This document shows, in pieces, positions 38,241 to 52,200 of a stretch of 64,000 bases of DNA. Each line of letters starts with the position of its first letter. Position 1 is the stretch's first letter. A program made the position numbers and the translations under genes. The DNA lies in the NCBI GenBank assembly GCA_905250115.1, contig CAJNOI010000202.1, positions 85,052 through 149,051 of the forward strand, given 5' to 3'. Below the pieces are notes generated by a model. The model made no database searches. It was given only the letters and a program-made list of their open reading frames with translations, and had not been told where the DNA came from. The stretch comes from Adineta steineri (Eukaryota > Rotifera > Eurotatoria > Adinetida > Adinetidae).

Positions 38241-40290
38241 CTATTCAAGTGACCTACGTGCAGGAAGCCCTTTCCAATGAGTATTCAGTGGTAATTGATC
38301 ATTTTTCATTATCAATGTTAAGGGATAAAGACGATTGTTACCCATTAGTTTGCAGCCTGGCATTACAATTGCGTAACTCATCAGTATACATGAATTACCG
38401 ATTGATACTGGAGCTAGTTTTAAAATCCGTTGCTCGAAACTATGACCCTGAAAAGGTACAGAAAAACAATTTTATGTGAAGATAAATAACAAAAAACTTA
38501 TGTATTACCTGTATCTGTGTACGCACATTAAGTCGAACATCATCTCCAATAGTCATCAAAGGATAATCAGTAATACTGGATACATCAGGCATTATGACAT
38601 TCTCACCAATATGAGCACCATATGCTCGACATAGTCGAATCAGCCATTGTGTATTGCCAAGAAATGGACAAATAAATTGTGCATAATCTTGACTCATTCT
38701 TGCTATTATGTGTTGTAAAATTTGATGGTGTAAATATGAACGACATCGATAGAGGCCACAGACAAGTATGGTATAAATGATTGATCCACTTACTAGACCA
38801 CCAAACGAATAAATGCTTAATAAAAGACATTTGCTGACATAATGAGACAAACATGTACACCAAAATGGCATGATTTCGATCTGATCTTGTACTGTTGACC
38901 TTACAGGCATTTGAAATGGCATTATATGAGCTGGAACACCCATGAAAACTTCTCCGTATTTGCTTTTTGTCTCTCGCGAGATGCGTGTTAAATTACCAAC
39001 CATTGTCTCAGATGCAAGGTAACTACCAGGCATGATTGAACATCCATTGGCAAGGTTTGTATGAGATCCGAGCACTATTTGATCTACACGATGATCACCT
39101 GAGAGTGTCAACTCAGTAGGAACTATTAAGACTCCACCAAAAGTAGTAACACCCTTTTCGAGTTTTAATAGATTTGTTGGACAGGATAGAAAAGTGCCTA
39201 TCTGAGCGAGTTTGACATTCTCTTCGATATGAGCACCTAACCAACGAAGAACATAAGGATAAAGATAATCGTAGGCAGTTGGTAATAGCCAAGCATGATG
39301 AAAAGTAGATACAACTAATTGACGAAGCCATATTTTTTGTAAATATAACCTAGATGCTATCGGATATATTTCACCAGCAACACAGGGCCCTACTATGAAT
39401 TTCAACAGGAGAAACGAGATAAAACAACCAATAATTGACCATAAAGTCCAGCAAAAAGCAATACTGATTAGTAGTGGTATTTGTCTAACTGAATAAACTT
39501 TATAGACAAGGATCAAAAGTGTATAATGAATACAGATTATCGAGATGATTACAAGAATTTGGTAGATCTTATGCCATATCGATAATGATCTGTTACTCTG
39601 CACAATGGAAATGTCTGACGGAAGAGATTTGTGTTCTTCACCATCAACAATCGTTTCAGATGCAACGAAACCAGTGACTGATGACATTGGTTGAACAATA
39701 ATATTGTTTTGCATATCAACTCCATCAAATAGAATCGATTGTGCACCGATTAAACAATTAGATCCAATTCTAATTGGACTCAGTTTGAACGTGTCGTCAT
39801 CATTAAAATATAAACAGTTCAGATATGTTTCATTAGCAATCCAACTTTCATCATCAATTTCTAACAACCATGGGGCATCGATAATTGTGGTATAAATATG
39901 TGTGTTGAGACTTATTCGTGCACCACAAAGACGAAGATAATAATTGTATAGCGGTGTACCAAGTATATGCTGCAACCAAAATGTATTATTATTCCAAAGT
40001 CGATCTAAAAACCACCATCGATAATAATTCCAAGAGAAAACATTGCCATCTTTGATGTTTCGCCGTGATAGTAGTTGTGAGCAAATGACATAGAATAGAA
40101 GATGACATATTGGTAAGATAGGGAAAAGAAGTGGACACCATTGATGAATTACCATGATTGGCAACAACCACTGGCAAACAAGGAGTGCAATACCTACAGA
40201 TTCTATAACAAACGACGGTGAAAAACGAACATGTGTTTCATGAGACTGACTAGTTGTGCACACTATCTCTTCTGGTGCATCCAAAATCAA
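38241..40290 (-). other. NRPS-1 membrane/hexapeptide terminal region
   Basis: About 660 residues after T3. Several hydrophobic segments (for example GIALLVCQWLLPIMVI, ILVIISIICIHYTLLILVY) alternate with left-handed beta-helix hexapeptide repeats (IRIGSNCLIGAQSILFDGVD, LGSHTNLANGCSIMPGSYLA, IGNSCILMSYAIVMPGCKLM). It ends WKGLPARRSLE. This is the layout of the NRPS terminal domain family TIGR02353 and of the C-terminus of poly-lysine synthetase, which ends synthesis without a thioesterase. Confidence 0.75.
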
Positions 40291-43200
40291 TAAAGGTTCT
40301 ATTGCTATAGCCAACTGTCGAATAGATGGATAAGTAAATAAAAGGCCAATGTCGATATTAGTACACAGCTGTTGTCGTATTAATGTAAGTGCACGTATAG
40401 CGTCTAGAGATGTTCCACCGAGCTGACCAAAAGGAACTTCAATAGGCGGAGATTCAACGTGGAAAGCTTGACTAAATATATCTTGTAACTGTTGTTCTAA
40501 GGTGGTACGCGGCACATTACCACCAATATTATCGGCTGACAACGAAAAATCAGGTGGCGGTAGAAGTTTTCGATCTATTTTTCCATTTGGATTCAGTGGC
40601 AATTTCTCAAGTATAATGAATATTGATGGTATCATATGTGGTGGAAGATGAGATTGGCAATGTTGACGTAGTTTTTCTTCATTAGTATGAGAAGAAGATT
40701 GAACATAAGCAACTAAGTAATCATCATTCCACTTCATGACAACACAAGCAGAAATAGATGTAATGTTAAGTAAACATCGTTCGATTTCACCAAGTTCAAT
40801 TCGTTGTCCATGTAATTTGATTTGATGATCTTTTCTTCCTTGATAATGCAGAAGACCATTGTTATCCATTTTAACAAGATCACCTGTTCGATAAAATAGT
40901 TCATCATCTATTTCAACAAGAGCTTTTGCAGTTAAGTCATCACGTCCAAGATAACCAGCAAAGATACCCATACCTCCAACTAATAATTCTCCTTCTTGAT
41001 TAATAAATATACTTTGTAAAAATTTATTTAAAATCAAGCATTGGTAGTTAGGAAGTGATCTACCAATTGGAATGCTTCTAGAATTAGTTTTAATATCAAT
41101 AAGATGAAGTGTACAGGCGATTGTTATTTCTGCAGGACCGTAGTAATTCCATACATTATACTCTGATACACTATTATTTGCAATTAGAGTACTCAGTTTA
41201 ACAAATAATGGTTCACCTATAAAGATAGATAAAGTAGAACAATATGCTAAAGTTCATCCCTAAGCTACCTACCGCCACTACAAAGTGATCGAAAATATTT
41301 TGAAGTAGTTTTCTTGCTAGATTGTGCGATAAATGTGAAAAAGCTTTGAATTAAACTTGGAACCATGAACATATATGTAATTTGTTTTATCTGCACGATA
41401 TTGGAGAGATAGTCAAAATCTAGTGCACCTCCTGGATGAACCATAACCAATGTAGATCCATGCATCAAAGTGCCAAGTATTTCTTGAACATGAATATCAA
41501 ATGAACATCGTCCGATCTGAACTACAGTATCATCTTTGTTGAATACGTCGATCCTGACTAGCGAGTTCATAAAATGAATCAAATTTACATGGCGTGCTTG
41601 AATCTGTTAGAAATAGAGAACAATGAAAACTTAGCTAGAAATGCAAATGTCAACATACTGCTTTTGGTACTCCTGTTGAACCACTTGTGAAGATAATGTA
41701 CGCTATATCATCAACTGTGACTGTCACATTTGATAGTCGATCAGGGTCCATATCACTTGTGACATCGTTGCATGTCAATACGGAGCTGACATCAAATGAA
41801 ATAATACTATCATTAAACTTACTCTTTGTTAACCAATGAACAAGAACAAGATGACTTTCTGTCTGTTGTATGAGAGCATGTAAACGATGTTGTGGATCTC
41901 GAGGTGATAATGGGCAATAAACACCACCACTCATTTCAATCGCCATTATACCAATAACCTATACAATATGAAAATTTCAATCATACTAAACATCAATCTA
42001 AAGAACGACTCACCATCGACAAACTTCGCTCAACACATTGACACACGACTTCACCTGGAAATACATGATATTCATTAAGAAGCGCTAAAGATAAGACTTG
42101 AACATAATACAGAAGTTCAGCATATGTCAATGATTGTTCATCCAATTCAACTGCTAGTTTTTGTGGATGTTTCATTACTTGGCAAGCAAATGCATGCTGA
42201 GTACAAGTGACAGGAGATGGAAATGATACTTGTGTATTATTCAATGATTGCATGAGTAATCTTTCATTTGGTAATGTTAGTGATATTTCATAAATGGATT
42301 TATTCATTTGATCATCAACAGATGTAAATAAGTGTTTCAACATTGAATAAAATCGTTGAGATATCTTATCAGTTGTTTCTACATTGAATAAATCAAGTGA
42401 TGCATTGATTGTGCATGAGAGTTGGTTGACATTGAGATCATACTGGATCAGAAGTGAAAAATCATTAATGTTGATTATGAAAGGTATGGAACAAAGTTGA
42501 CTATCGCCGATCATTATTAGTTTATTGTCACTGTTTGTCATAGATGATAGAAATTCAAATGATATATCAAGAAATGCTGGTTTTGAAACATCTGGATGTA
42601 GACTGAGAATACGTTGAAGTGGAAAATATGAATATTTCATACTATTAGTTGTTGTTTCTCGAACATTTTCAACCAATTGGCTCAAAGACCAAGCAGGATT
42701 TAGTTGACATCGTAATGGGATAATATTCTCGAACAGTCCAATTATAGATTTCAGTTCATCTCTATAACGATTGTCGATATTCATTGCAACACATAAATCT
42801 TTTTCACTATTCGATAATTTAAATAAGAAGATAAAGTAAATAGCAAGTGCGAGATGGTCATGTCTGATATTGTTTGATGATGCATAAGTAAGAAAATGAT
42901 GAGACAGATCTTGACCAAAATCAAAGGAGATATATGTTGTTCGATTAGTTCGATGTTCACGCATAAGACGATGTCGATCGTATGGCAATGATAAAGATTG
43001 ATCGAGTTTACAATCGTAAAGTGTATCAAGCCAAAACATAGTTGCACCAGTCATTGACATTTGTTGTTCAATAAAAGCATCTAGATAGGAAGAAAAAATC
43101 AGTTGAAATAGAACAAGGAATTGAATATACTTACAATCGATATAACGTAGAATAGTATTATTATCAGTTGTGAGTTGACCTGTTTTGTAAGCTTGATCAA

Positions 43201-46200
43201 GATCATGAAGGAATATATTCATTGATGGATAATCAAAGAGAGCGTGGTGAAAATTGAAGATAATCATATCTTTATCGGAAAGGATATTGTTTGAAGAGAT
43301 TTGTTTGTAATAAATAATATGACATCGAAAGACAAGAACTTGAGCAAGATCGAAAAGTTGAGGATTGTATTTCTCATTTTCGATGATGCCATTGAGTTGT
43401 TCATCTGTTTCATAAGTGCTTTCAGTAATTGTAAACATTTCATTGTTGATATCTTGTTGGGTGAGAACTCTCTGCATGAGTTGATTGTTGTTAGAATCAT
43501 AGATGAGTGATGTATGAAGTGATTCATGCTTGGTAACAATGAGTCCAAGAGCATGACGAAGTTGTTGTACAGATAAAATACCTCCTGCGTAGAGGTGATA
43601 GAAAAACGGCACATTATGGGTCATTAAAGATGATTGATCAGTATCGGCATCTCTTTGATTTTGTGACCATATTCGACATTGTGCAAAGGATGCTGGTGCT
43701 ATAGAAATTAAAGTTTAGTTGGTTAGAGTGAGTAGTAATGATAGTTGATTTGCTCTCTCATACTATTATTGCCATCTTAGTTTATCTATTTTCTGACTGA
43801 ATTGAATCAATATTGTTGTCATTTACACGAGTCAACAATGTCATATATAAAGATTTAATTCATCTGAATACACATCAGAATTTACAAAAAATCTATTAGC
43901 AATATTTATCATAAGCTGTTAGTAATAAAGTTTTTAAACAGTAAAAGAATATTTCCATAGTAAAATAAGCTTTTCATTTATATCGTATTATCTCATTTCG
44001 GTGTTCCCACTAGTATGTATCCGAGTGTGTGTGATGTATGTAATTTAAATCATGTTTTGGATTAGATTATTTTACTTTAGAAAGAAAAGTATTGGGAAGA
44101 AAACTCAAGAACGTAACACGAGGTTTGAGATTACGCTAGCCTTCCACGTGAGTTTGCCACTACGCATAAACTAAAGAGAGTTAGATTATACACATTATAA
44201 CATAATAGTATCTATATGATGTCACCGCAGTATTAATCATAGAAAATTTTGTACATTTTCATTTCAACCAAAAAGAAAAAATCCTTCAGCAAGTATAATA
44301 ATATATCAATACATAGTTTGCCTCAATCCGCTCTTAACGTTAGTCGTTCTAACTGGTATTAGTGGTGCATGCATAAAAATAATTAAAAATTAAGCATACC
44401 CTCATTACTAATATTTTTCAACCTATGAAACATTATTCCTTGTCTTTCTTTGACTTCTTCTGGTAGAATTAGATCAACTTTTGATATAGATGTGCAATAT
44501 AAATCCATGCGATTTGTGCTTGATTTCGACAAAAAGACTTGCTCCAAAACATGTTGAAGTCTTCGACCTATTATGGTAACTGTTGTCTCATCAAATAAAT
44601 CACGTGAACAAACAAAAGAGGAAGATAATTGATTGTCATCGGATGACGAATTGTATAAAAATGTCAATGAGAAGTCAAATTTAGCCATTTTATATGAGTC
44701 ATTTAACGGCACTTGTTCTAGATTAACACCATTCAAAAATAAATCATTAACGTCTTTCGATACAGTGATAAAATCAAACATTGTCTCAAGAAATGATACA
44801 TTCGATTGAGCTAGTTGATGATCGCCAAGAATATGTTGAAGTGGATAATGAGAATGTTCAAGAATTGATAAGCATTTTTCTCGTACATATTTGACTACTT
44901 CATCAAATGACCAATGGAGATCAAGTTCAACACGATACGGTAATGTTGAAACAAACATTCCAATCATATTCACTAATTCACTTCGGTATCGATTAGCATT
45001 AATAGAACCAATACATAAATCAGTCTCACCATGAGTTAATTTGAATAGGAAAACATAAAATATCGATAATCCAAGTTGAAAAAGTGTGAGATGATGTGAT
45101 GATGCATAATTTAGAAATGATGTGCATACTTCATTATCGAAAATGATTTCAGCTATGGATGCTAGACCTGATCGTTGATTAGTTGATGAACGTTGTCGAT
45201 CAACTGGTAATGATAATGAACATTCCATGTTGTATCTTTCAAGTTGAGAATGCCAGAATTCACGAGATAATGACATATCCATGATATGTTCATAAACAGA
45301 ATAATCGATATAATTCAATGAGTTATCATCTACAGATAATGAATCATTAGATTGATAAGCAAGAGAAAGATCACGAATGAAGATTGATCTCGATGATCCA
45401 TCAAAACAAGCATGGTGAATGGTAAATAATATCAGATCATCTTTAGTCAATAGATCATCATCATTGTGAATAAATGAATGATTTGACTGATCACCACGAA
45501 GAATATGACAGTTAATAACATGTGCTTTTGATATATCAAATAAATCAGATTGATTTAATAGTTTTTCAATAGCTTCATTCACATGATGACGATCATTATT
45601 ATGAAGATTAACGATTGTCAATCCATGTGATTTCGTATCATTATTGAGAATGATATTTGGATCTAAATAATGTTGTGTGATATGACCATTTGTATCAACA
45701 TAGAGTGCAGCTCGAAGAATATTATGTTTTGTGATAACAGTTTGAAATGCACGATGGAATCGAGTAATTGATACATGATCATTCATCGATGATATTCGAT
45801 AAAGTAATGGAATAACATACATATTATTCATGGTTGTTTTGTTGGATGAAAATCGAATTTGTTCATCTAAATAGATTCGTTCTTGTGCAAATGATGCTCC
45901 AGCTAGAATGAGAAGAGAACACAAATATATACTTAATAATAATATCTAGTATAAGTTGTTTTGTTTACCTTGAATGAGATGTAATGAAGACCAAGGAATG
46001 TTATCCAGAGTGTGAATGATATTGATAAATTGCTGTATGAGTTGAGCATGATGAATAATTGTTGGATGTTGAAATAGAGTCGAAATAGAAAGAGAATTTG
46101 TTTCTAAATGAAATTCAATCTTGTATCGATGAAAAAGTTGCATTATGAGTAATGAATGACCACCAATAGTGAAGAGATTTGTATCAGTTGAAATACGATT

Positions 46201-49200
46201 TAGTTTGAATATCTCACACCAAATCTGATGAATGCTAACTTCAATATCATTTGTTGGTAGTAATAGTTCGACAGTGTTTGTAAAATGTATTGATAGGAAG
46301 TGAGGTGGCAGAAGAAGTTTTCTGTCTATTTTTCCATTTGGATTCAAAGGTAATTTATCAAGTATGATAAACAGTGATGGAATCATATGTGGTGGAAGAT
46401 GAGATTGGCAATGTTGACGTAGTTCTCCTTCATTGTTATGAGAAGACTGAGCATATGCAACTAAGTAATCGTCATTCCATTTCATGACAACACAAGCAGA
46501 AATAGATGTAATGCTAAGTAAACATCGTTCGATTTCACCAAGTTCAATTCGTTGTCCATGTAATTTGATTTGATGATCTTTTCTTCCTTGATAATGAAGA
46601 AGTCCATTATTATTGAAGGTAACAAGATCACCTGTCCGATAGTATAGTTGACCATCTATTTCAACAAGAGCCTTTGATGTCAAATCATCNNNNNNNNNNN
46701 NNNNNNNNNNNNNNNNNNNNNNNNNNNNNNNNNNNNNNNNNNNNNNNNNNNNNNNNNNNNNNNNNNNNNNNNNNNNNNNNNNNNNNNNNATCTCCTCTTT
46801 GACTGAACAGAATCTGTATTAAATGTATTGTTTTAGTATTAATGTTAAGAACAAATAGATATTTTGCAGTGGCAGTAAGAAAGGTATTTTAATATCTCTA
46901 GGATGATAGGTCGAGCACTGAATACGATCGAATTCTACTATAAAAACCGATGGATATTGCTAGTCGTATCCAGATCCGATCAGACGATATTGTCCTGAAA
47001 GGTTTTATGCACATTGATAGTATTATTTAACAGTTTTATGTTGATTCTGATATAAAAAAAACAATATTGTGGCACTCTTATGAAACTAGTATTAGTATAG
47101 TACAGCTACTGACGACTCGCTTTTAAAAAAAGACAAAATTTGTTCACTTTTGAGAATTCACACTTTAGAAAAAGAAGAGTATTGTTTCTACGGATGTGAA
47201 CAGGATTTGCATCATGGTAATACAGATCGAATCTAAATGTCGAGCTGTTGTTTCTATTATCAGCTGCTAATATAAGTGTCATGAGAGTTTGTAGAATTCT
47301 AACAAAGAATATTAATATTTCTCTAGTACGAATACTTAAGCAACGATCTCAGTGCATACTGTTGTTAGTGCTACCTGAATCTGCACCATTCATATTGCCT
47401 ATCAAGCTTATTTATCTGATTTATAGAGATTCACTCAAATAATTAATAAATTTGTCTATGATAATAGGACATTTTTATCTATCTATCGATTTCATCTTCC
47501 CTTTTCTTTCTTTTGTAGTTATTTTTATCATATATGTATGTGTTTGTGCTATCAAGGTTTCTAAGTTAAATCGATAGATAGAAACTGATGTACCCTGTAA
47601 TGGACTTCATCTTCATCTTCAAAGTCCATATTCTAGTAGGAAGAGAACGTAACATTGACGAAAATCTTTCCTAGATCCTCTACATGCTAAAAATGGGATT
47701 AATGTTGGAAGAAAACTACAGAACCTGGAAACGAGTGATCAATGAAAAACCCTTCTCTACGAACAGTATATCATTCTCGTTCATACTATTACTATTGTTA
47801 TGCTACGAGCTTGTCGTTGCTGTCATCCATGTAGGATGCAACTTATTATGTGGGTGTGTTTATTTTAGTAATCATACACTCTCACTCACTCCCACAACCA
47901 GACTCACACTCCCCGACTCTCAAATTTTTCGATTGGGGATGTTTTTAATATGTGTATGTTAGTATCGGTGTCAAGTATTCATCGTTGTTCATATCTTTGT
48001 GTCCTTTGCTTTTCTTATATGGTGTTCACCCACAACTAAAGAATCTTTTCATACGAAAAAGGAATAGTCATACCTTCTGTAGCAACGTCTGTCACGCGAC
48101 TTAATGATAATGTAGATATTTCATCCGCTTCTTCAGGCAATATCAAAGACAAATTTTTGATAGACTTAGTAGATAAATTCTTTTCCATACTATTTGAGTT
48201 TGTCAGAAATAATTGTGACAGGAGATACTGAAATCGTTGCGCTATTGTTTTAACAGTAGTATTGTCAAATAAACCATGCGAGCAGGAGAATCGACAGGAA
48301 AGTTTATGATCATCTGATGTCGGATTGTACAGGAACATTATTGAGAAGTCAAACTGAGAAATTTCATCTGGTTGTTCGATTAACATTTTTTCTAAGCATA
48401 CATCACCTATAGAATATCGATCAATATTTGTAGACACCGGTAAGAAATTAAATACGATCTCAAGAAATGGAACATCCAATTGATTAAGTCGAAAATCAGT
48501 AAGTATATGCTGAAGTGGATAATGAGAATGCTCAAGAATTGATAAACATTTCTCTTGTACATATTTAACTACTTCATCAAATGACCAATGAGAATTGAGT
48601 TGTACACAATATGGCAACGTTGAAACAAACATGCCGATCATATTTTCTAATTCACTTCGATATCGATTAGCATTAATAGATGCAATGCATAAATCAGTTT
48701 CTCCATGAGTTAGCTTGAAGAGAAACACATAAAATGCAGTCAAACCAAGCTGAAAAGGTGTAATTTGATGTAAGGAAGCATAATTAAGAAACATCATTGA
48801 CAGCTCCTTATCAAAAGAAATTTGAGCTACCGACGCTAAGCCTGATCTTTGAACAGTTGGCAAACGATGTCTATCAAATGGTAGCTTTAATGCACGTTTG
48901 AGATTAAATCTTTCCAGTTGAGAATACCAAAAGCTACGAGATGATGTCATATCCATAATCCGTTCATGAACAGCATAATCAATATATTGCACTGATTGTT
49001 CATCAAGTGAAACTGTCATGTTATTACTATAAGCATTATAGAAATCATTCAGCAGGATTGGTATAGAAGTTCCATCAACTGCTGCATGATGGAAATATAA
49101 TACAAGAATATCAGACTTTTCAAGAGAATCTGTGTGAGCAGTTTCATGCGTAGTCTTCTGCTGTTGAAGTATCTGACAACTAAAAACTCGACCACTGAAC

Positions 49201-52200
49201 AAATCGAACAGATCAGGATTGATAACCGTTCGATAAATAATATTTTGAAGTTCATTGTCACTTTCGAAATTTTGCTGATCAAGAAATGTAAATGTCTTGT
49301 GATTATCAGTGACATATTGCTGTAGTGTACTATCATCATTATTAAACACGAGTGAAGTACGCAATATTTCATGTTTCCTCAAAACCAATTGGACAGCTTG
49401 TAGTACTCGATTTATTGATAAAATACCTTCGGTAACTCGTAGTGCAACAAAATTATTATAGAGACTATGTTTATTAGAGAATCGAATTTTTTCATCCAAA
49501 AATATACGTTCTTGAGCAAATGATGCCATACCTGAAAATGCAATAACAAAACATTTTAGTTTATTTTAATAGTTAATATTAGAGATTTTTACTTTGATTA
49601 ATGTGCAGAGTATACCATTGTTCCCTTCGAATATCATCAGTCTTAACTGTCCTTAATAACTTTGCATGCTGTTGAATAGTTGGTTGTCCAAGAAATGGGC
49701 TAACAGATAATGTACGACTATCGAAACCAAAGATAGTTTGATAACGATGATAAAGCTCAATAAACACACGAGAATGACCTCCGATAGTAAAGAAGTTTGT
49801 AGTTGTTGGTATATGTTGTCCACTGCGCTGCAGCACTTGGCACCAAATATCATACACATTTTTTTCTACTGGATTGACTGGTTTATCAAGTTCACTTAGT
49901 GATGGCATAGTTGACGATGAACAGTGAGGTGATGGAAGTAGTTTTCGATCTATTTTTCCATTTTGATTCAGAGGTAATTTATCAAGAATAATAAAGAATG
50001 ATGGAATCATATGTGGTGGAAGATGAGATTGGCAATGTTGACGTAGTTGTTCTTCTCTGATATGAGAAGCTTGAACATATGTAACTAAGTAATTATCAGT
50101 CCACTTCATGACAACACAAGCAGAGATGGATGTAATGTTAAGTAAACATCGTTCGATTTCACCAAGTTCAATTCGTTGTCCATGCAGTTTGATTTGATGA
50201 TCTTTTCTTCCTTGATAATGAAGAAGTCCATTATTATTGATGGTAACAAGATCACCTGTCCGATAGTATAGTTGACCATCTATTTCAACAATAGCTGTAG
50301 CTGTCAAATCATCACGACCAAGATAACCAGCAAAGACACCTGCTCCTCCCACAAACAGTTCACCTTCTTGAGCGGTGGCAGTTGATTGTAAATATTCATT
50401 CATAATCATACATCGGTAATTATAAAATGGTCTGCCGATTGGTATGCTCTGTGTATCATTTGTAACATTCACACAATGAAGTGTAGAACCTATAGTTGCT
50501 TCAGCTGGGCCATACAAATTCCACAGAACACAGTTTGTTATACCGATTTTCACAAACAAATCAATTAAAGGAACAGAAAAAGGTTCACCTATAACAATAA
50601 ACATACACTGAATAAGTGAACGAAATTAATTCGGAAGTCACTCACCACTGCTGCACAGTGATCGAAGATGCTTCAAAGCATTCGGATTGTTGTTTTCCAC
50701 GACAGAAGTAAAAAAATCGTGCAGTAAACTTGGTACAGTATGTAGATATGTAATTTGTTTGTTCTCTAACACTCTGGATAAATAATCGAAATCAATAGTT
50801 CCGCCTGGATGAAGCATAATTAATGTGCCTCCAACCGTTAATGTACCAAGTATTTCTTGAACATGAATATCAAATGAACATCGTGTCATTTGTACAACTG
50901 TATCATCTTTATTAAATGAGTTAATATAAACCAAAGAATTGATACAATCAATAAAGTTCTTATGTCGAACTTGAACCTGTGAAAGAACATGAAAATCAAT
51001 CCAAAATTAGAAAACGAAGCGTCAACGAACCGCTTTGGGTGTTCCCGTTGAACCACTAGTAAAAATAATATAGGCCATCTCTTTGCCTTTTACTCCCACA
51101 CTCGAAAGATAATTATAATCCGTTTGACTATCCATATTATTAATATTTATCACTAAATTAATATTAAGTGGAACAATATTATGATCGAATTTAATCTTGG
51201 TTAAATAATGAACAAGAACAAGACGACTTTGTGTTTGTTTTGTGAGTGCATGCAAACGATGTTGTGGATCTCGAGGTGATAACGGGCAATAAACACCACC
51301 AGCCATTTCAATTCCCATAATGCCAATCACCTAATCAAAAATCATTCTCAAACTCACATTAATAGAGTTACTCATCCTAGATAACTTACCATTGATAAAC
51401 TTCGCTCAACACATTGACAAACTATTTCACCTGGAGTGATAAGATATTCATTAAGAAGAGTTATAGATAACACTTGGACACAATGCAGAAGTTCAGAATA
51501 TGTCAATGATTGTTCATCTAGTTCAACAGCTAGTTTTTGTGGATGTTTCATTACTTGATTCACAAATTCATGATGGATACAAGTGCGAGGAGATGGAAAT
51601 GATATTTGTGTATTATTCAATGATTGCATTAGATATTGTTCATTTGATAATGTTAATGATAATTCATAGATAGGTTGGTTTATTTGACTGTCGACAATAG
51701 ATGCAGATAATTGATATATGATGGAATGAAATCGTTGTGAAATGTTCTCCGCTGTCTCTCGATTGAACAAGTCAAGTGATGCATTGATTGTACATGACAG
51801 TTGATTCATATCGATATTATGCCGAATACTAAGAATGAAGTCAAACTTGTTCATGATGTCATCTTCACTAATCTTGTTCGAAATAGGCATCACAGAGAGA
51901 TGACTGTCGCCTATAATCAGGTCATTACCAAGATCTTGTGGTGAATATTGAATGTACTCGAATGATGTATCAAGAAATGCAGATTTCGAAGCATGTGGAT
52001 GTTGATCTAGGAGACGTCGAAGAGGAAAATAAGAGTATTTACGACTGTTAGTTAGTATCTCTTGAACATGATTAACAAGTTTATGTAGAAACCATTGTGG
52101 ATCTAATTGACATCGCAAGGGCATAGCATTGACAAACATACCAATCACTGATCTAAGTTCATCTCTGTATCGACCATCTACGTTCATTCCAATGCATAGA

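Noticed and set aside
38249-38479. Plus-strand open frame of 76 codons
   Set aside because: It is antisense to the last exon and final intron of NRPS-1. The minus strand reads in frame into GLPARRSLE and a stop, so the plus frame is a shadow.
43700-44400. Homology between the two long C-a/C-b introns (43.7-44.4 kb and 46.8-48.1 kb)
   Set aside because: A few short shared phrases (GAAGAAAACT, GAACGTAACA, CTCATACTATTA) occur, but the order and spacing are not convincing by eye. A dot-plot could revive it.
47684-47962. Plus-strand frame of 92 codons with a hydrophobic stretch
   Set aside because: It lies in the C2a/C2b intron region, has no family signature and sits in low-complexity DNA.
44400-49531. 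C-a domains as epimerisation domains (they follow T and precede C)
   Set aside because: They begin with a C1-like SFAQERI and have C5-like IGMFVSTLPYR, not the E-domain motifs I know. C1a also has no carrier before it. Profile scoring would settle it.
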